Source: Progne subis subis
Lineage: Eukaryota; Chordata; Aves; Passeriformes; Hirundinidae
Assembly (NCBI GenBank): GCA_022316685.1
Contig: JAKJHU010000034.1
Coordinates: forward strand, 1,984,001 to 2,048,000
Direction: 5' to 3'
Length of the DNA stretch: 64,000 bases
In this document: positions 1 to 14,274 of the stretch, one piece after another
How positions within the stretch are numbered: position 1 is the first letter of the stretch
How the letters are laid out: every line of letters starts with the position of its first letter
Made by a program: the position numbers and the translations under genes
The notes under the pieces: generated by a model
What the model saw: only the letters and a program-made list of their open reading frames with translations
Told to the model about the DNA's origin: nothing
Databases searched by the model: none

Positions 1-3000
1 GATCCATTTGTAGTTACTTGAAAGTCTAGTGTAAAATCACATATGTCTGACAGGCACTTAAACCTCTGTGGGATGGGAGAAAATCCTGTTTTAATGGAAT
101 TGCTTGGAAGTATCCTATAGCACTGCTCTATTCAGTTTTCATGCAGCTTTGCTTTGCTTCCTTGTTCCTCATTCTTCTGAATCCTAGTGCAGAGCATGCT
201 TCCAGACATTTATCCTCACACTTGCTTAGTCTCAAGGGAAATTATGCTTGTGACTGGTCCACATATATTTCTCATCTAATACCAATTTTCTAACACTGCA
301 CTATCTTTGTCTTCATTGCATCATCCTCATAAAATTACTGTCCCCCATTTTCTCAATGCATTTATCAGCCTTGATATTTTTCACTAGTCTGTGGGAACCA
401 CAGTTCCTCCCACAGTGATGTTGGTTCAGATACACAAGCAGTCTCTATTCCACCCTCATTAAGATTTTGTCCAGATGCATCCACCCTAATCTTTTGCTTA
501 TCTAATCCAGGTCCTTTGGGCAAAGTCTGAAATGAGGCTAAGAACTCAGTGACTGGAAAGGTGCCAGCATGCCTTCCATTCTGTAGTAATTTATCACAGA
601 TTTTAGAAATGAAATTTTCCAGCATATAATTATAGAGATGGACAGTGTCCATTTATTAGAAGTCCCACACTCTGGTCTATCAGCTACAGGTGTTGCTGGC
701 TAATGCTATTAAAACATGCACCTGTTATTCCCATTTTTCATGCTATGCCTTTTCACTAGTAATTCCAGTCCCCTTCTTATGCCCTTGTGAAATGATACTC
801 GAACAAAGCCACAAGTGGTGCAGTTTAATGCTGCTCCACAGCCTGTGTACAGCTGAATGCTCATGTAGGTTTATTTTCTCTTCTCATTACAGCAACTCTC
901 CTTTTAGCAACTTTAGAGGGTTGCCTGTTCTTGCTCACCGCTAATCAAATGAAGAGCCTGCTTTCAAAAGAGATGAGCAGAATGTAAGAGTCAGCATACT
1001 CAGGGGTCTCCCAGATTTCTGATGGCTTTGAGGGAATGGCCATGAGACTGGAAGGCCAGAACTGGAAGTTGGAAGATGTAGAAAGGGTGAAAAACTGGTA
1101 TTTGGAATAACTGTTGATTGTGTCTTTTTCCATGAAGGCTTTACCAACTCATGATTTTTTTCTCCCCTCAGTTTTAAAGGGTGGTTAGGGCTCTCCATTA
1201 GAGCAGATTTTGAAAGCATGGTCATAGAGAAATGCAGATGGTAGTTAGCAGCTACTAGTCTAAAAATAGAGTGGATTTGTAATTACAATAACTCATTATC
1301 CATGTAAATATAGCTTAGTAATTTTCAAGTAAACATAAAGAAATCTGAAAAAGAAGACTAACATAATACATTCCGTAAGAAGAAGGGACTGTACAAAGTA
1401 ACTTTTCTTTCTGATCCTTGGCTGTGCACTGCAGGCTGTTCAGTGCCACAGCACATCTATACATATGTAGACACTTTGGTATAATCCATGACAAAAATCT
1501 TGCAAATGTGATTGTTGTTTAAGGTTCTACCCTACCACTAAGTTATGTTAACTAGTTAAAGTGAAGCCACTAATTTAGATTTTTTATGAATAAGTTTATT
1601 GTTGGTGGCTTTTGTAGAACACATCGAGTATACAGATTTCAGAGCATGATTTTTTTCTTTAATTGTATGAGGGTCTCAAGTGGAAGAGTGCTTCTTAAAT
1701 TAATCTCACCTATTACCTTTAAAAAGTTTATCTGGTCCAGTCAGTCTCATCACTGTGGCAAAGTAGGATATATCACACGTATGTCAATTACCAGAGTATG
1801 AAAAGCATATAAACAGAGATTAAGATTCAATAAATCTAACACATAGAAATATATTGCTGTCTGCCTGCTGTAATTGACAAAATAGGGAGAAAGGGGAAAG
1901 ATTCTGGGGCTGTAATTTTGGTAAATCCACTACTTTTAGAAGTCTGCCAGTTGTGGCATCCACTTGAGACAGCTAAAACTGCAATTGAGAAAAGCAGCAA
2001 AATCAGTGAATATTTCAAATGTGATTGGGTGGCTTCTTTGCCTTGACAAGAAATATTTGCAATGCTCCTCTAAGTCTTCCTATTTGCTTCACATTCTGCT
2101 AATGTTTTTTAGATCTTCATAGGTCCTCATGAAAGTTTTTTAGGAGCTGCTTCTGACTTACTTTTTTCTTAAGAACTGAACCTTCAAGGTTCTTATTCTC
2201 CTCAAATTCTGTTGGGACCAGGGATTGATTACTCTTAGGTTCTGGCAAGACTGGGCCCTATAAGCAAACTTATTTGATTAGTTAAACTCTAGAAGTTACT
2301 GAATTGTCTCCCATTTTGCGTTCTCTCAATGGCCAGTTTCAATATGGGACCACTCTTTACAAAGTAGTAGGAGCACATTCAGAGCCTTGAAAGAAATTAC
2401 CTGGTTGCTATGGACTGTAGATTTAATTTTAAAACAATATATCTAGCCAAATAGGTGACCAACTCGCAAAAGCATTTGTCCTTTTCCAGCAGTGGCTTAT
2501 GGTTCAAAAGCCTCAGTCATCTGCTTTCAGTTTTGTGTATATTGATGTTATTTTTTATTTAGTCAGCATTTTATGGGGCCATTATTATAAGGGAAAGTCT
2601 GGGTAATTAAAACTATCATGGACTTCGTGGGCATTAATGATAAAAGACATCTGTTGACACGAATTTGTCTCTTTTCTTTCCATTGCTTCAGCTGCTTCAG
2701 AAATGCAGATGCGTTTCTTCTGTGACATCAGTGTAGTAGTCTACTACTGTAGTCTGTTAATGTTAATAAAGGTTGGCTGAAAAAGTGTCAGGTACTAACA
2801 ATTAAAGTGGGCAGGGCCATCTGAAACCACAAACTGCTGCCTACTTTTTCTGCTTCTTGGCCCATTCTCTGGAATATAGAAATTCTCAACTATTTAATCT
2901 TCCAAAATATTTTACTTTCAGCACAGGAGCAAGTGTAATATGCTGTGCTGTAATTCAAGTTATTATCTCAATATTAATGCAGCACACAGCTTTGAAAGTG

Positions 3001-5153
3001 ATCTTTTTCATATTAAGCTGGCTAGTCACCTTGGACTGCTGGGTTTGGAAAGAGTACTCATTTTCACACTGACTGGTAACAGGTGGTCACTACCTTTTTC
3101 TCTGTAGTGGCTGCTATGTAAACAGAGTATTTTCAACCATTCAAAAATGGGAATGCCTGATTATATGGGCATGTCTACTGCATGATCTTCTGCCTAAATA
3201 TTCTGGATAATTTAAGCTTCTATTTGGGAAACATTGCTGGACTAACCCTTTTCTTTAAAACTATGTGAATTAAACTAGTTCAGTTTTGCAAAGCTCATAT
3301 TGGTTAAGTGATGGGCTTGTTGACATTTCTGTGGTTTTGCTGGCAGGGCTATTCCTTAAAAGCAGATCAGAACAGAAAGTGTTTTTTCCCTCAGTTATGC
3401 ACCTATTAGAACTTTGGAGACTTGATTTTTAAGTTTTATGTTCTGTAATCAACGTATTCCTGGCAAGGGATTATCCTGATTAGATTCTTGGGACACATCT
3501 GTGATCTATCCAAAGAACAAGATGAGATAGCTGTCAAACTGACTCACCAACCATGCTCATTCTGGATCCTCATGTCTGTCTGTAAAGGTCACTTCATCAG
3601 AAGTACCCATGCCCTCTGGAGTCTTCAAGCACTCATATTGCCTAGTTTTTCTGTTCTTATAGTCCAGTTTCTGTGTGTGTGTGGCTGAACATGCTATAGC
3701 CCAGAGAGACTCTATGAATGTTTTGAGCTGCAGGATAATACCTGAGAAGACAACATCTGGCAGTGTGGGATGATGCTGTGGGTGGATAATGTAACTTTCC
3801 ATACTTGGTTTGGGGCTTCCTTTTTGCCCTACGTCCTAAGCATAAGGTGGGTGTTTTCACCTTGCTCAGCAGCTAGCAGAGTTACTTGATTGTACCATAC
3901 ACCAGACAGGAGGGGTAACAATTTGGCAGTGCTGACAAGATAAAGGGCAGAGGGAATGAATTTTGGCTGTGACCATCCCTTTCACACAAAGCTGGTAAAT
4001 ATTAACAAACCATTCAGAATTAGGGAAAAGCAGACACATACTGTAACATAGGTCATCTGACAGCTGGCCATATGCTGCGAGCAGTGATTTCATGTGGCAG
4101 ATATGAATGGACCTGTTTCTGGGAACTATTTGGAATTGAATTAGAAGTGACTAGTAGATTTTATCCTTCTTAAATAGAATGTTCTTTCTTAGCCCTTGCA
4201 TGTTAATGCTTGAGCTGGTCCCTAAGTGATATGGAAGTTCCCCATTGACTTCAAAGGCGGGGGGAATAAAAAAAATTATACAGCAGGATGAAACCTCATT
4301 TTATGCACTTTAAACTTAGAGTTTTTAGTTCAAGGCTTGCCTATGTTTGTTTTTCACTGTGCAGAACCTAGTGACAGTGGTTTGCCAGGTGTCATTTTCT
4401 AGGCTTTTGAAAGCATGTACATTTTCACTCCTTTTGTTCCAGAATAGAGAGTGTCTTCTGTGGATGTAGTGGATTTAATTATTTAAGTCTTATTCACGTC
4501 CTGGTAATTCGTAGATAGCTGTTCCTTAAATCTCTGACAGTAACATGATATGTATTGGGATTGTCCACAGAAGGAATATGTAAACAATATGATCATTACT
4601 GTAACACCATTTTATTTAAGCTGCAATTGCAATTCATAAAATCATTGCAAAATAATAATAAAAAACTGGTTGTAAGATAAATACCATAGATACGGTCCCT
4701 CAAAACCACATCTCACTTTAATTGAGAGCAGATGCAATATTGCAGAAGCCCAGGGAATGTTGCAGTTCATATTCTCCCTCCCTGGCTCCTTCCAGGGGAG
4801 CACAATACATTTTGAGTAATATACATCCTGGCAAGTTTGTATGCAAATTTTTTTCTTAAGAATAAACCAAAATTAATTTAAAACGTCCTTGCACTCAGAA
4901 ATGGTGATTCATAGATGCCATTTTCATATTTTCTTTTTTCATGAAACATTGTCTGTACTTTGGGTTGTGCCTTAAAAATTTCCAATTGAATAGGGCATCT
5001 GGGAACTCAAGGGAGAACTTGCTTTGCCAAAAATTCACAAACACAAATAGCAGCAAATTGGGAAATGTACATCTTTTATCTGGTTCATCTTCTGGTTTAA
5101 AGATTTTGTTTGGGTTAGTCTTTCATGTTACTTCTTTATCATTACTTCCGGGG

Positions 5154-5170
5154 AAAAAAAAAAAAAAAAA
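5154..5170 (+). repeat. Poly(A) run, 17 bases
   Basis: Seventeen A follow TTCCGGGG. No retroposed transcript was recognised upstream. Confidence 0.9.
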
Positions 5171-5909
5171 GCAAGCATGAAGTCATACAGTGCTCCCAGA
5201 ACTCATATCTCTATTGAAACAGGCAGTAGAGAAAAGAAGTTGTGAGAACCTGGTATTTTTCAGTCCCACTTGTTTAACTGATCAGAGACTATGATATATT
5301 CTTAGCCTGAAAATACTCCTGTGTGCATTTTTGGAGACAGAAACCAGGTATCAAGGAACAAGGAGACAAACAGCTTAATAGTCCAGGTGTATAACTTTAA
5401 AGTCATTCTCTCATCCATGCCCATAATAAACCATTTTATTCTCCTGAAAGCCAAGTCAAATGCACAACCCAGTATGACCATTTTAACAGCATCAAATATG
5501 CCTTTGTGTTGCTCTCCTCTTGCTAGCTTTAAGGATTGCCTAAAGCAAATGCAATTCTCTGGAGGAAGTATCAAGGTTTAGAAACTTTCAAAACAATTGC
5601 CAACAAAATACATTCAATTCCTGCTCAGTCAGTTTATTTGAGATAGGTTTTATAGTGTAACTATTTTGAAGAAATGTGCCGACACCAAGATAGCATCTCC
5701 AAGCAGAACACTGCACATCATACAGACTAATGTTAAAGATTATGCTTAGGGGCTAATCCTTGTTCTGTGTATTGCAGTAGCAATTTGGAGTGTGGGCCAC
5801 ACTTCATTTATTTCAAAAATACATTGGTCCTCCTCACGAGATTTTTATAAATCCTAGTAAATTATCTCTCCAGATGCTTCTGGGAGGCACATCACTAGCA
5901 TTAATTAAT

Positions 5910-6025
5910 TTTTATTTTCTGAGGAGAAAATGAGGCACAGCAGCTATGTCTCTCACCTAAGATCTCCTGGATGATCTGAAAAAGCAAAAACATATGAGTC
6001 CAGATCCCACTTACTTGAAGTCTCT
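5910..6025 (-). mobile_element. Possible ancient MIR-like SINE remnant
   Basis: TTATTTTCTGAGGAGAAAAT, GAGGCACAGCAGC, CACCTAAGATCTCCTGG and GAGTCCAGATCCCACTTA follow, loosely, the reverse complement of a MIR-type SINE. Divergence is high. Confidence 0.4.
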
Positions 6026-9000
6026 CTTCTTTCCCCACTAATATCCTGTGTTGCTCTTTAATATTTCAGATTAGCATACAGTGTGTAGGGAAAGAGTTCA
6101 TAATGAGATAGTATTCCATGGAATTTTTCCAGGGCTCCACCTAGACGTGGCATTTTTATTTATATTTTTACAGAAGGACTCTCCCTTCCCCAGGCCTCAC
6201 AAAAGTTTCTCTGATGGAGAGATGGGACAACTTGGGAGGTCTGTGTGAAGAACTACATTTTGCTGGATACACTCCTGCTGTTAGCAAATTGCTCCATGGG
6301 AGGACTAGCCAACTAACTCAGTCAACCTACTGAAATGGATTCCCTATTTTAGAGAGATACATCCTCTCAGTTAACTCATCTGTAGGATTGTATAAAGCAC
6401 ATACTACCTGGGGGGAGTAAACAAAAGCTAATGGGGAAGGTTTTGTTTGGTACCAACAAAGGTTGGTAATTACCCGTTTGCTCTACCTCAGTTTTCATGC
6501 TTTCCCTATCTTTCCTCACTGATTCTGATTTTGATTCTGTAAACATAAACCAGTCAAAAAGTTCCACAGGAAGAAAAGAAAGAACTCCTTGCAGATTACT
6601 CCCAGTATTGTCCAAGAGAAAAAAAAAGTACATGCAAACTCTTCAAAGTATTCTTAGGAGACCCTCATCGATGTTTGCATTTTACCTGAGCTCTGTGAAA
6701 TATGAATCCACCACTCCTTACTGCTACCTGTACAAGTCAGAAACTGCCCAGGCAACTGGAAAACTTGGTCCTAAGTTACAGGCTTTGACTGGATGTTTCC
6801 TTCAGTCAGCTTTGGCAGACAATGAAAGTATACTGGCTTTTGGAACAGATAGTTCATCAGAGGAAAACCATACTACAGAATTGTATTATTTCTGCTGCTC
6901 TCTTAGAAGACGGGTCTCCAATTCTTTCTCTTGAAGTTTGTGAATATTCTCAGTTGGCTAATTTTGCTCCTGATAGTTTTCTGGCAGCAGTACTGTTACG
7001 TCAGTGAGTTTCTCACAGCACTGGATAGCTTTTGAAAGCTGGTCACATTTTTTTGAAAGAACAATGTGTAATTATAGCTCTGTAGCTTTTTTCTTTCATT
7101 GTAGCTTGTCAAAGCAACTGATAGGTTGATCAAATCTGAACTCTGAGCTATAAAGGCAAGAAAGCAGGGAATAGATGGGTTACTCATTGGAATGTCTCAG
7201 ATGGGAGATCCAGCTAAGGCAAATGACAATATAGGAACTGTTTATTGTGTGTCTTTTTACAGGCTGTATGCAGTAGTGAACAATGCTGGGAAGACAAATA
7301 TGATGCTTACTCTCCCAGTATAACTAAGGTCACTCAAATGTGAATGGATTTTGCAATATGACTTAACGTGGTAAATAGCTAGGTAAAGGAACTGATTGCT
7401 CTAAGTTTCAGAGCATGAACTTAGCAAGCACAAAGAAAGCAACTAGATGGTTACAACCATATATATTCAGCTTAAAACAGTGGGCAAAGAATGAGAGCTG
7501 TAGAAATACAAACCCTCAACTTGTGAAGCTGAACTTATTCTATTGGAAGTTATCAGTGGTTATCTAAACAATTAAACACAGGGAGCATTATATGCCAGTA
7601 AACTGACATCAAGCTTCCTTCTGTTTGGGTTTGTGATCTGTCATCAGTCAAAGACCTTTTGGGAGGTGGGATTGTACTCCACATTGATATGCAGGCTCCT
7701 TAGTTACTTTCTGATAATTTTAAAGCTGTGGTATGGCAGTTCTTGTCAGTGTTTCTGGCAACATCACTGACATCACTGAAAAATGGAAGCCTAGATGATA
7801 GCATATTAGCTAGCATTAGCTCTGTAATGAGTACAGCTATCCAGGGCTGGAGTGGGATAGGAGAAACTAGTCAATGTTTCATCTCAACAACATAATAAGA
7901 AAGAAGGAAAAACGCACTGTAATTCACTGACTCTTTGCCACAGCTCTGTGGGAAACCCATATGCTTGTATTTTTAAGTCATGGAGACATTTTTATTGTGT
8001 TGGTTTTTGTTGTCATACTATATTAACTGATCATTGTTTTAATTGTATAAACTCCACTAGATTGCAAATAAGCTGTAAAGTCATACCATGATATGTAAGT
8101 ATACGACAAACAGATATTACATAATATTGCTTCAGTTAGTCCTGATTGGTTTTTGAATCTCTCTGAAGCCAGTAAGTCAGAGTCTTTAAAATCTATCAGA
8201 AAATACATCGACATCTCTTCTTACACAATTCCTGTGTAACTAGCAGTGTCCTCTCCCAGTCTGGTTTCTCACATGAAAGACTCACTCTGCTGTGTAGGAA
8301 AACACCATCATCTCCTTGTTTGCCATGCACTGATTCTTATTACAAGATAAAAACATTCTGCTGTTCTAGAAGTGAGTTACTACATTGTATTTTATTGAGG
8401 AGAAAGATTGATGCAGATTGAGTGTTGGATAATAGAACATTATTTTAAATATACAGTAAAACGAGCTTTGGATCAAAAGATTGATACTAACTTGCATCAT
8501 ACCAGCTAAGCCTTTTTAGCTCCTACTTGGATAAAAGAACAGGATTTATATAAAGGTATGTCACTGGCTTGTAACTCAGAGAAAAGTCCCCATTACGGAC
8601 CTGTGTAATTTCAGACCTTGCATGGAAAACTCCAAACCAAATAAAATTAAATATCTGCCTTGTTGTATCTCAGCTTCCTTGGTTAGACAAAGGAATGCAA
8701 TCAGGCTCCTGGGAAAGCTACAACTTGTAGACATGGGTGGCTAAGCCAGCGCACCTTTGTAAATGCAAGCTGAATGACTTAGATCTTTTCAGGTATGCAG
8801 TCACCATCCTGCAAGACCTGAAGAATTTAGGCTAGTGGTTTGGTGTTCAAAATGGTGTTCACAGATGCAGAAGGTTAGAATCAGTGAGGATTTAGGTGCC
8901 TAAAATTAATTCTTCCAATACCAGCCTTCTGACATCTGCTCCTCGGTGCTCATTCTGTGCTACATGCATAAGCTCCCTCTGCAGTAGGGGAAGAGCTGGC

Positions 9001-11935
9001 TTTCAAAACAAGTTAAGCTGCTCTAGAAGCTTGGAATCAGCCAGTTAAGAAATCTTAAGGACATAGGTAACACTGTACACCTACTCCCCACTGGATCTCA
9101 TAAAGCCTGGAGGAACTGTTTCCATTCACTCCCTATCTGCAGCCTGGCACTTCTTGAAGCAGATTATCAGCATCCTTTCTTCAGGACCCAGCACAGTTAA
9201 TTTATGTTCTGAAACAAGGCTCCAGTTCTGGTAGCCTTGCCATCTTGCCTTTGATATAATGGTTTGAACACACACCTCCAACATAAAAGACCTTGGTTAA
9301 TCCCCAGCTCTGCTGGTGGGGTTTCACACCCAAGAGAATTGCCTCCCAGCAAGGCAGTCCAACTGCCAGATTAAAGTCTACTGGAATGAGGGAGAAGATG
9401 GGCTTTCTCTATTCTTTCTGTAAGGGTTGTGCCATTGCAAAAATGTACATAAGAATTTAAGGCCAAGAATGAGTTCATTCTAGTGGTTAAGGAAGTTCCA
9501 CTTGCTGTTTTCAGTATAGGTGAGGACTACTTAGCATTAACTTAGAAATATGAATGGTCTTGACAGACAGGATGACAACTCAGGATTTCTCTCTTTGTGC
9601 TTATTTTAAAAGATTTACTTCATTTCCAGCCCTGTTAAAGGACAGCCCTGCACATCTGAAAAAGCAGAAGTTTCTGGTTTTCCCACGGTACAGAAAGAGG
9701 TGTCTTATTTTTTTTCAGTTAGATGCAGCAGGGCTACACATCTGTATGGGCCATTAGTTTTTATTTGGATTGGGCCCCTGTCCTTTTCAAAACTAGACTA
9801 ACATGGAACACTGGAATGAGTGAGGCTTCTCAGCACACCAAGTTCATGGCTTTGTGGCAGGCTGCAGGATACCTATAGTACTGAAAAGTGGCTAGATCTG
9901 AAAGCAGATCAAATATCAACCCGATGCGTATGTATCCGCAAACTTGAACTGGTGTGTATATATCCACATATGCCAAATATTAATCAGCAAAACTAGACAA
10001 AGTTCAAGGATAGACAACTGAACAAAAGATGGATTGTCATCCATCTTTCCATCTGCTGTGATAATCATGCATGCCAGTGAATTGTCTTTTCAGTTCATAC
10101 ATCTGTCTCTGATTGTCCTAATATAAATCCAAATGAAATTCCTAGAAAAAAATAGAGTGCAAGGAGCCTATGGTTATCACCACACAACTCACTTCATGTC
10201 CCATCAGAATGCACACCTAGTTTCTCTTGGAAACAAAATTTAAATAACCATGTCCTTTGAGACCAGGCAGAAATATCTTCATTGGAGACTTCTACAAGAA
10301 CATTCTATTTGGTATTTCATGCAAATATGTGGAAACACTTATCTCAGATTTCTCAGACTTTTACTCTCTTTTGGTTTCACAGTGCTTGTCAGATAATAAC
10401 AACAGACATTATAATCACAAGGACACCACTGCTCTTCCACTGGGCATAAATCTGAGGCAAATCCATTGGTGTCAGAAGTTTTAGCCTAGTTTTGGTTTAC
10501 TGTACATGAGAACAGAATCTGTGCCATACAACTTATTTTTCTTTCCATATAATCCAGTGCATCCAGAAATAAGAAAGCCATATCAAGCCCCAAATCAAAT
10601 TTTTTAAGATATCAGCTTTCTTTTACAATCTGGGTGGCCCTCACCATGTCTGGGAAAACGTGAACCCAGTGGCCATGGTAACACATCACCTGCTTTTTTT
10701 CCAGACTGCTGTAATCAATTTGTTTTTATCCACCACATTACCAAAAGACACTATTAAAATTCATATCTGTGTGTTCTCCCCAGAGGGTAAACCATCAGAG
10801 ATCTCCAGGGTTTTGGAGGTTTTGTGGAGATGCAGAAGGCTTTAATTATATTTAAAATAAGATCAAATTTCTTCCCTACAGTAATTTCAGATACTTCTAC
10901 TAGATTCCTGTAGGGCGATTTTGCACTCTGAAAACTTGATCAATTATCAACCTCACAAATTACATCTTTTGTTTACATTTTTCTAGAACATCAAAGAGTG
11001 TTGCTTTAAAAAACAGTGTTCCCAGGCTTAAATAATGATGTTTCAGTTTTTTGCTTAAAAACTTATGATGATCTCTCCTGTAGACCCTGGAATGGTTTGG
11101 GCCTGAAGGATCTTAGTCACATTTAGGATTATTTTAAAGATACTTGGTATTCTCTAAGAGTTAAATCCTGAGGTTTTGCCTCAGGCAAAACTGTTAAAAT
11201 AAATGGAGTTCTACCCAAGGAGTAGAAGAATAGAAATGAAGTTAAAACTTAAAATTTTGGCCCCAAGATATTAAGATCTTCTAAACTGTCAGAAGAGGCA
11301 GTAATTTTTTATTTAAGGAATTTATTCCACTGTTTTGCTAAAACCCTTGGTAATATAAGTGAAGGAAGGAGACTCGGTTCTTCTTGCAGATGCCTCTCTC
11401 TGCAAAAAAGAGAAGACTAACATGCAACAGAACATGTTTTTGGGTTACCAGTCCTCTGCTTGAATTTGAGGCATTTTCTTTCAAAAGAATATCTCAGGAA
11501 TATGAGCAGCATTCCAGAAGTATATAAAAATGCAAAATTCATTAGAAAGGGGAAACACATGTTAATAATAAACCCACAACGAGACAAGACCTGTAATGAA
11601 GGATCTGCTTTCAGAGCAGGGCTGCCAGTAGCTCTGCACCTGTGTCTACCCATTTACAATGTTGTTTACTATGTTGTAGTTGTCCATCATGTCTCAGAGT
11701 ATTGTTCTGTGGAAATCCATAACAACACTTGATTGTTGTTTCCAAAAGGAACTTCTTGGTTTTCAAACACTGTAAAATTTCTTAGAGGAAATTAGAACGT
11801 AAATATGGTTTGGCTTCTCTTAATATTCCATTTTAATAACTCCCAATATCTCCTTTTTATTACTTTTTGCAACATCATATTTCTTGCATCTAATAAGTGT
11901 TTCTTCAGTGTGTATTGTTCTATTGTTTTCAATGT

Positions 11936-11974
11936 AAAAAACAAAACAAAACAAAACAAAAAATTAAAAAAAAA
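11936..11974 (+). repeat. (AAAAC)n simple repeat with A-rich end
   Basis: Repeated AAAAC units pass into AAAAAATTAAAAAAAAAG. Confidence 0.9.
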
Positions 11975-13286
11975 GAAGTACTTTCTCTAACTGGAGTTTC
12001 TACCCAGGAACACTGATCACTTGAATCCTATTTTGCTTCATTTATATTGTTCCCCACACTCTCCTGCTCTGTTTAATACTGAGTTCTATACCTATCCACC
12101 TGCCCTCTGAAGTCTTAAATGACAGCTAAATTGGGAGCAACCATACACACTTCTGTGAGCATCTAATGAAGCCTGAACACACTCTTTGTGGGTGTTGGTT
12201 ATCCTCTGGTCATCCTCCTCTTTTTTGCTGAGAACAGTTCCACATCTGACTTTCTATACCAGACAAAAAGAGGAGTTCTGCAGCAAGTTTGGAAAGTGTT
12301 CTGAATGACCAGTCAATCATCTGTACGGATTAGGTAAAGGGCTACTCTCAAATTTAACCTATTACATATGAATTCTGCCCAACTTTCCTTCACTCAGAGT
12401 ATTCACGTAGATCTCCCTTAGCTACTTGTAGGAGCCTAATTGTTTTTTAGACTTTGTTCTTTCAAGTATGGTTGAAATTAATGGATTGTTTCTTTAGAAG
12501 GGCAGGCTTAACATGATTGTTGGTGGAGTGCCATCCATTTTGCAGGATGCACTAGGGGTTTCTTTTAAGAGCATACAATTCTGAGAAGGTCGTTCATCCC
12601 ACAGAACAAAATCAATTATCAAATCATGACATCAGACTCAAATTGTCTTTCATAAATATTCCTAAACTCTGCTGTCTTTCCCATACTATCTCTGCATTGA
12701 GATTACTGAGTCCCTGCAAAATTAGTAGAGCCATGCAGCTTGACCTAAATGTTAATTAATGCAATACAAATAGCACTTACCCTCAAAACTGAGATGGTTT
12801 CAGTTGGTTTCTCTGATGACCACAGCAGTGGCAGAATCCTGCAAAAACAGGCTGATGGCCAGTTTTTGGGTCAAAACTGAGATTAATTTCAACTCCTTAT
12901 TGCTTGTTTCATTAGTTTCCCTCTTGATTCTACTTTTCAAATCTATGCAGCCCTATACAGCCAACCAAAATTCAAAGTGTCAGTATATGCAGCCTGCTGA
13001 TGAGACTCTGAAAAGAACTGAAGTATTCTGCATTCTGTCCATCAAAGTACATAATCTCCCTCTTAATTTTAGGCATGTGAGTAACTCCACTGAAAAGAAC
13101 AGAATTACCTACTCATCTGGGTCCTGGCCAAAGTACTGAGCCTATGAAGTATTGAATTATCAGTGAAAATAAGCTGTCTTGGTTGGAGTGAGAGAGACTT
13201 TTGGAAATAGGAGAATATTATATTTCATGTAGCTCTGTTATTCCATTATTTAGTTATGCCAATTAATGCATGAATGTTCCATCAAT

Positions 13287-13312
13287 TATATATATATATA
13301 TTTATATATATA
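13287..13312. repeat. (AT)n microsatellite, interrupted
   Basis: TA dinucleotides on both sides of a TTTA interruption, in AT-rich intergenic DNA. Confidence 0.9.
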
Positions 13313-14274
13313 ATCTTCACACAGAGTTCATGCATTTAGGAAAGTGTTCAATATGTCAAACAGTATAATGCTAGATAATTATATTCTGTTTAAATACACC
13401 CTTGCAATAAACCAACATTCAAACATCTGGCATCTAGATTTCTGAGACTTCTTTACAATTTACTCTCCAAGAATCCTGCCCAATTCAATGGAAGCATCTG
13501 TACTGATATTACTGCAGAAATATCACCTTATACATTGACAGAAATCAAAATACAGTTACTACTTCTCCATTTCTAATATGACTGTAGCACCTACTCGAAG
13601 CTTTAGTAAATAAAAGATACTCTGTTATAAAATAATTCTATATGAAATTGTGACTTCTATGCTTCTATTTAAAACATTCATTATTAGACTGATAGAGGTT
13701 TAAACATTTCACTTTGAGGATGGAGAAAAAAACTGTAACTTTCTGGCTTTTAAACTCAGAGTTCATATTTTTGTAGAGAAATTTATCTTTACAGACTATC
13801 CATTGAGACACTAAAGACTGTGTATGTCACATATATTTTACCAGTTCTTGTTTGGAGTGGCTTGCTTTTGGCTATTTTGTAAAATATAAAAAAGTGGACC
13901 AATCAATTAATACCCTGCAAACACCTTCCCATATTTAAACATTTAACTTTTTCCATAAATATGGAATATTGTCTTTCAATGGGTAAGATAAACAATATTC
14001 TGCCCGAATTTGTGTAAAAATTCTGGTATCCATTTTAACCTATCAGATAATGTAGAATTTTATTCTACAGATGAGTTGAGAATCTCTAAGGTATTACTTG
14101 TTATACATATTCAGTCACACAGAAATACATCCTGGAACTGCCACTGGCCTTCTGTGTATTAAACTGCTATATGGAAAAGCTATTTTGGATAATATTAAGA
14201 GGCTTATTGTTGTAATGCATTAATTGGGTTTATATTTCATCAGATTTGTAATGTTTTTTCTATGTATCTGTCCT

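Larger units (their letters stand above)
1..14220. other. Upstream intergenic DNA, no gene recognised
   Basis: This AT-rich sequence has only short open frames in all six readings (longest 145 codons, no domain recognised). It contains an ancient SINE-like remnant near 5.9 kb, simple repeats at 5154, 11936 and 13287, and homeodomain-site-rich blocks (for example 2540-2660 and 4600-4760) that could be conserved enhancers. No interspersed repeat of recent age was recognised. Confidence 0.7.

Noticed and set aside
4200..4265. CCCATTGACTTCAA motif seen in old amniote repeats
   Set aside because: Only a short match; too little to assign a repeat family.
11085..11115. GGAATGGTTTGGGCCTGAAGG resembling a reversed CR1 tail
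   Set aside because: The match is about 30 bases, with no continuing CR1 sequence on either side.
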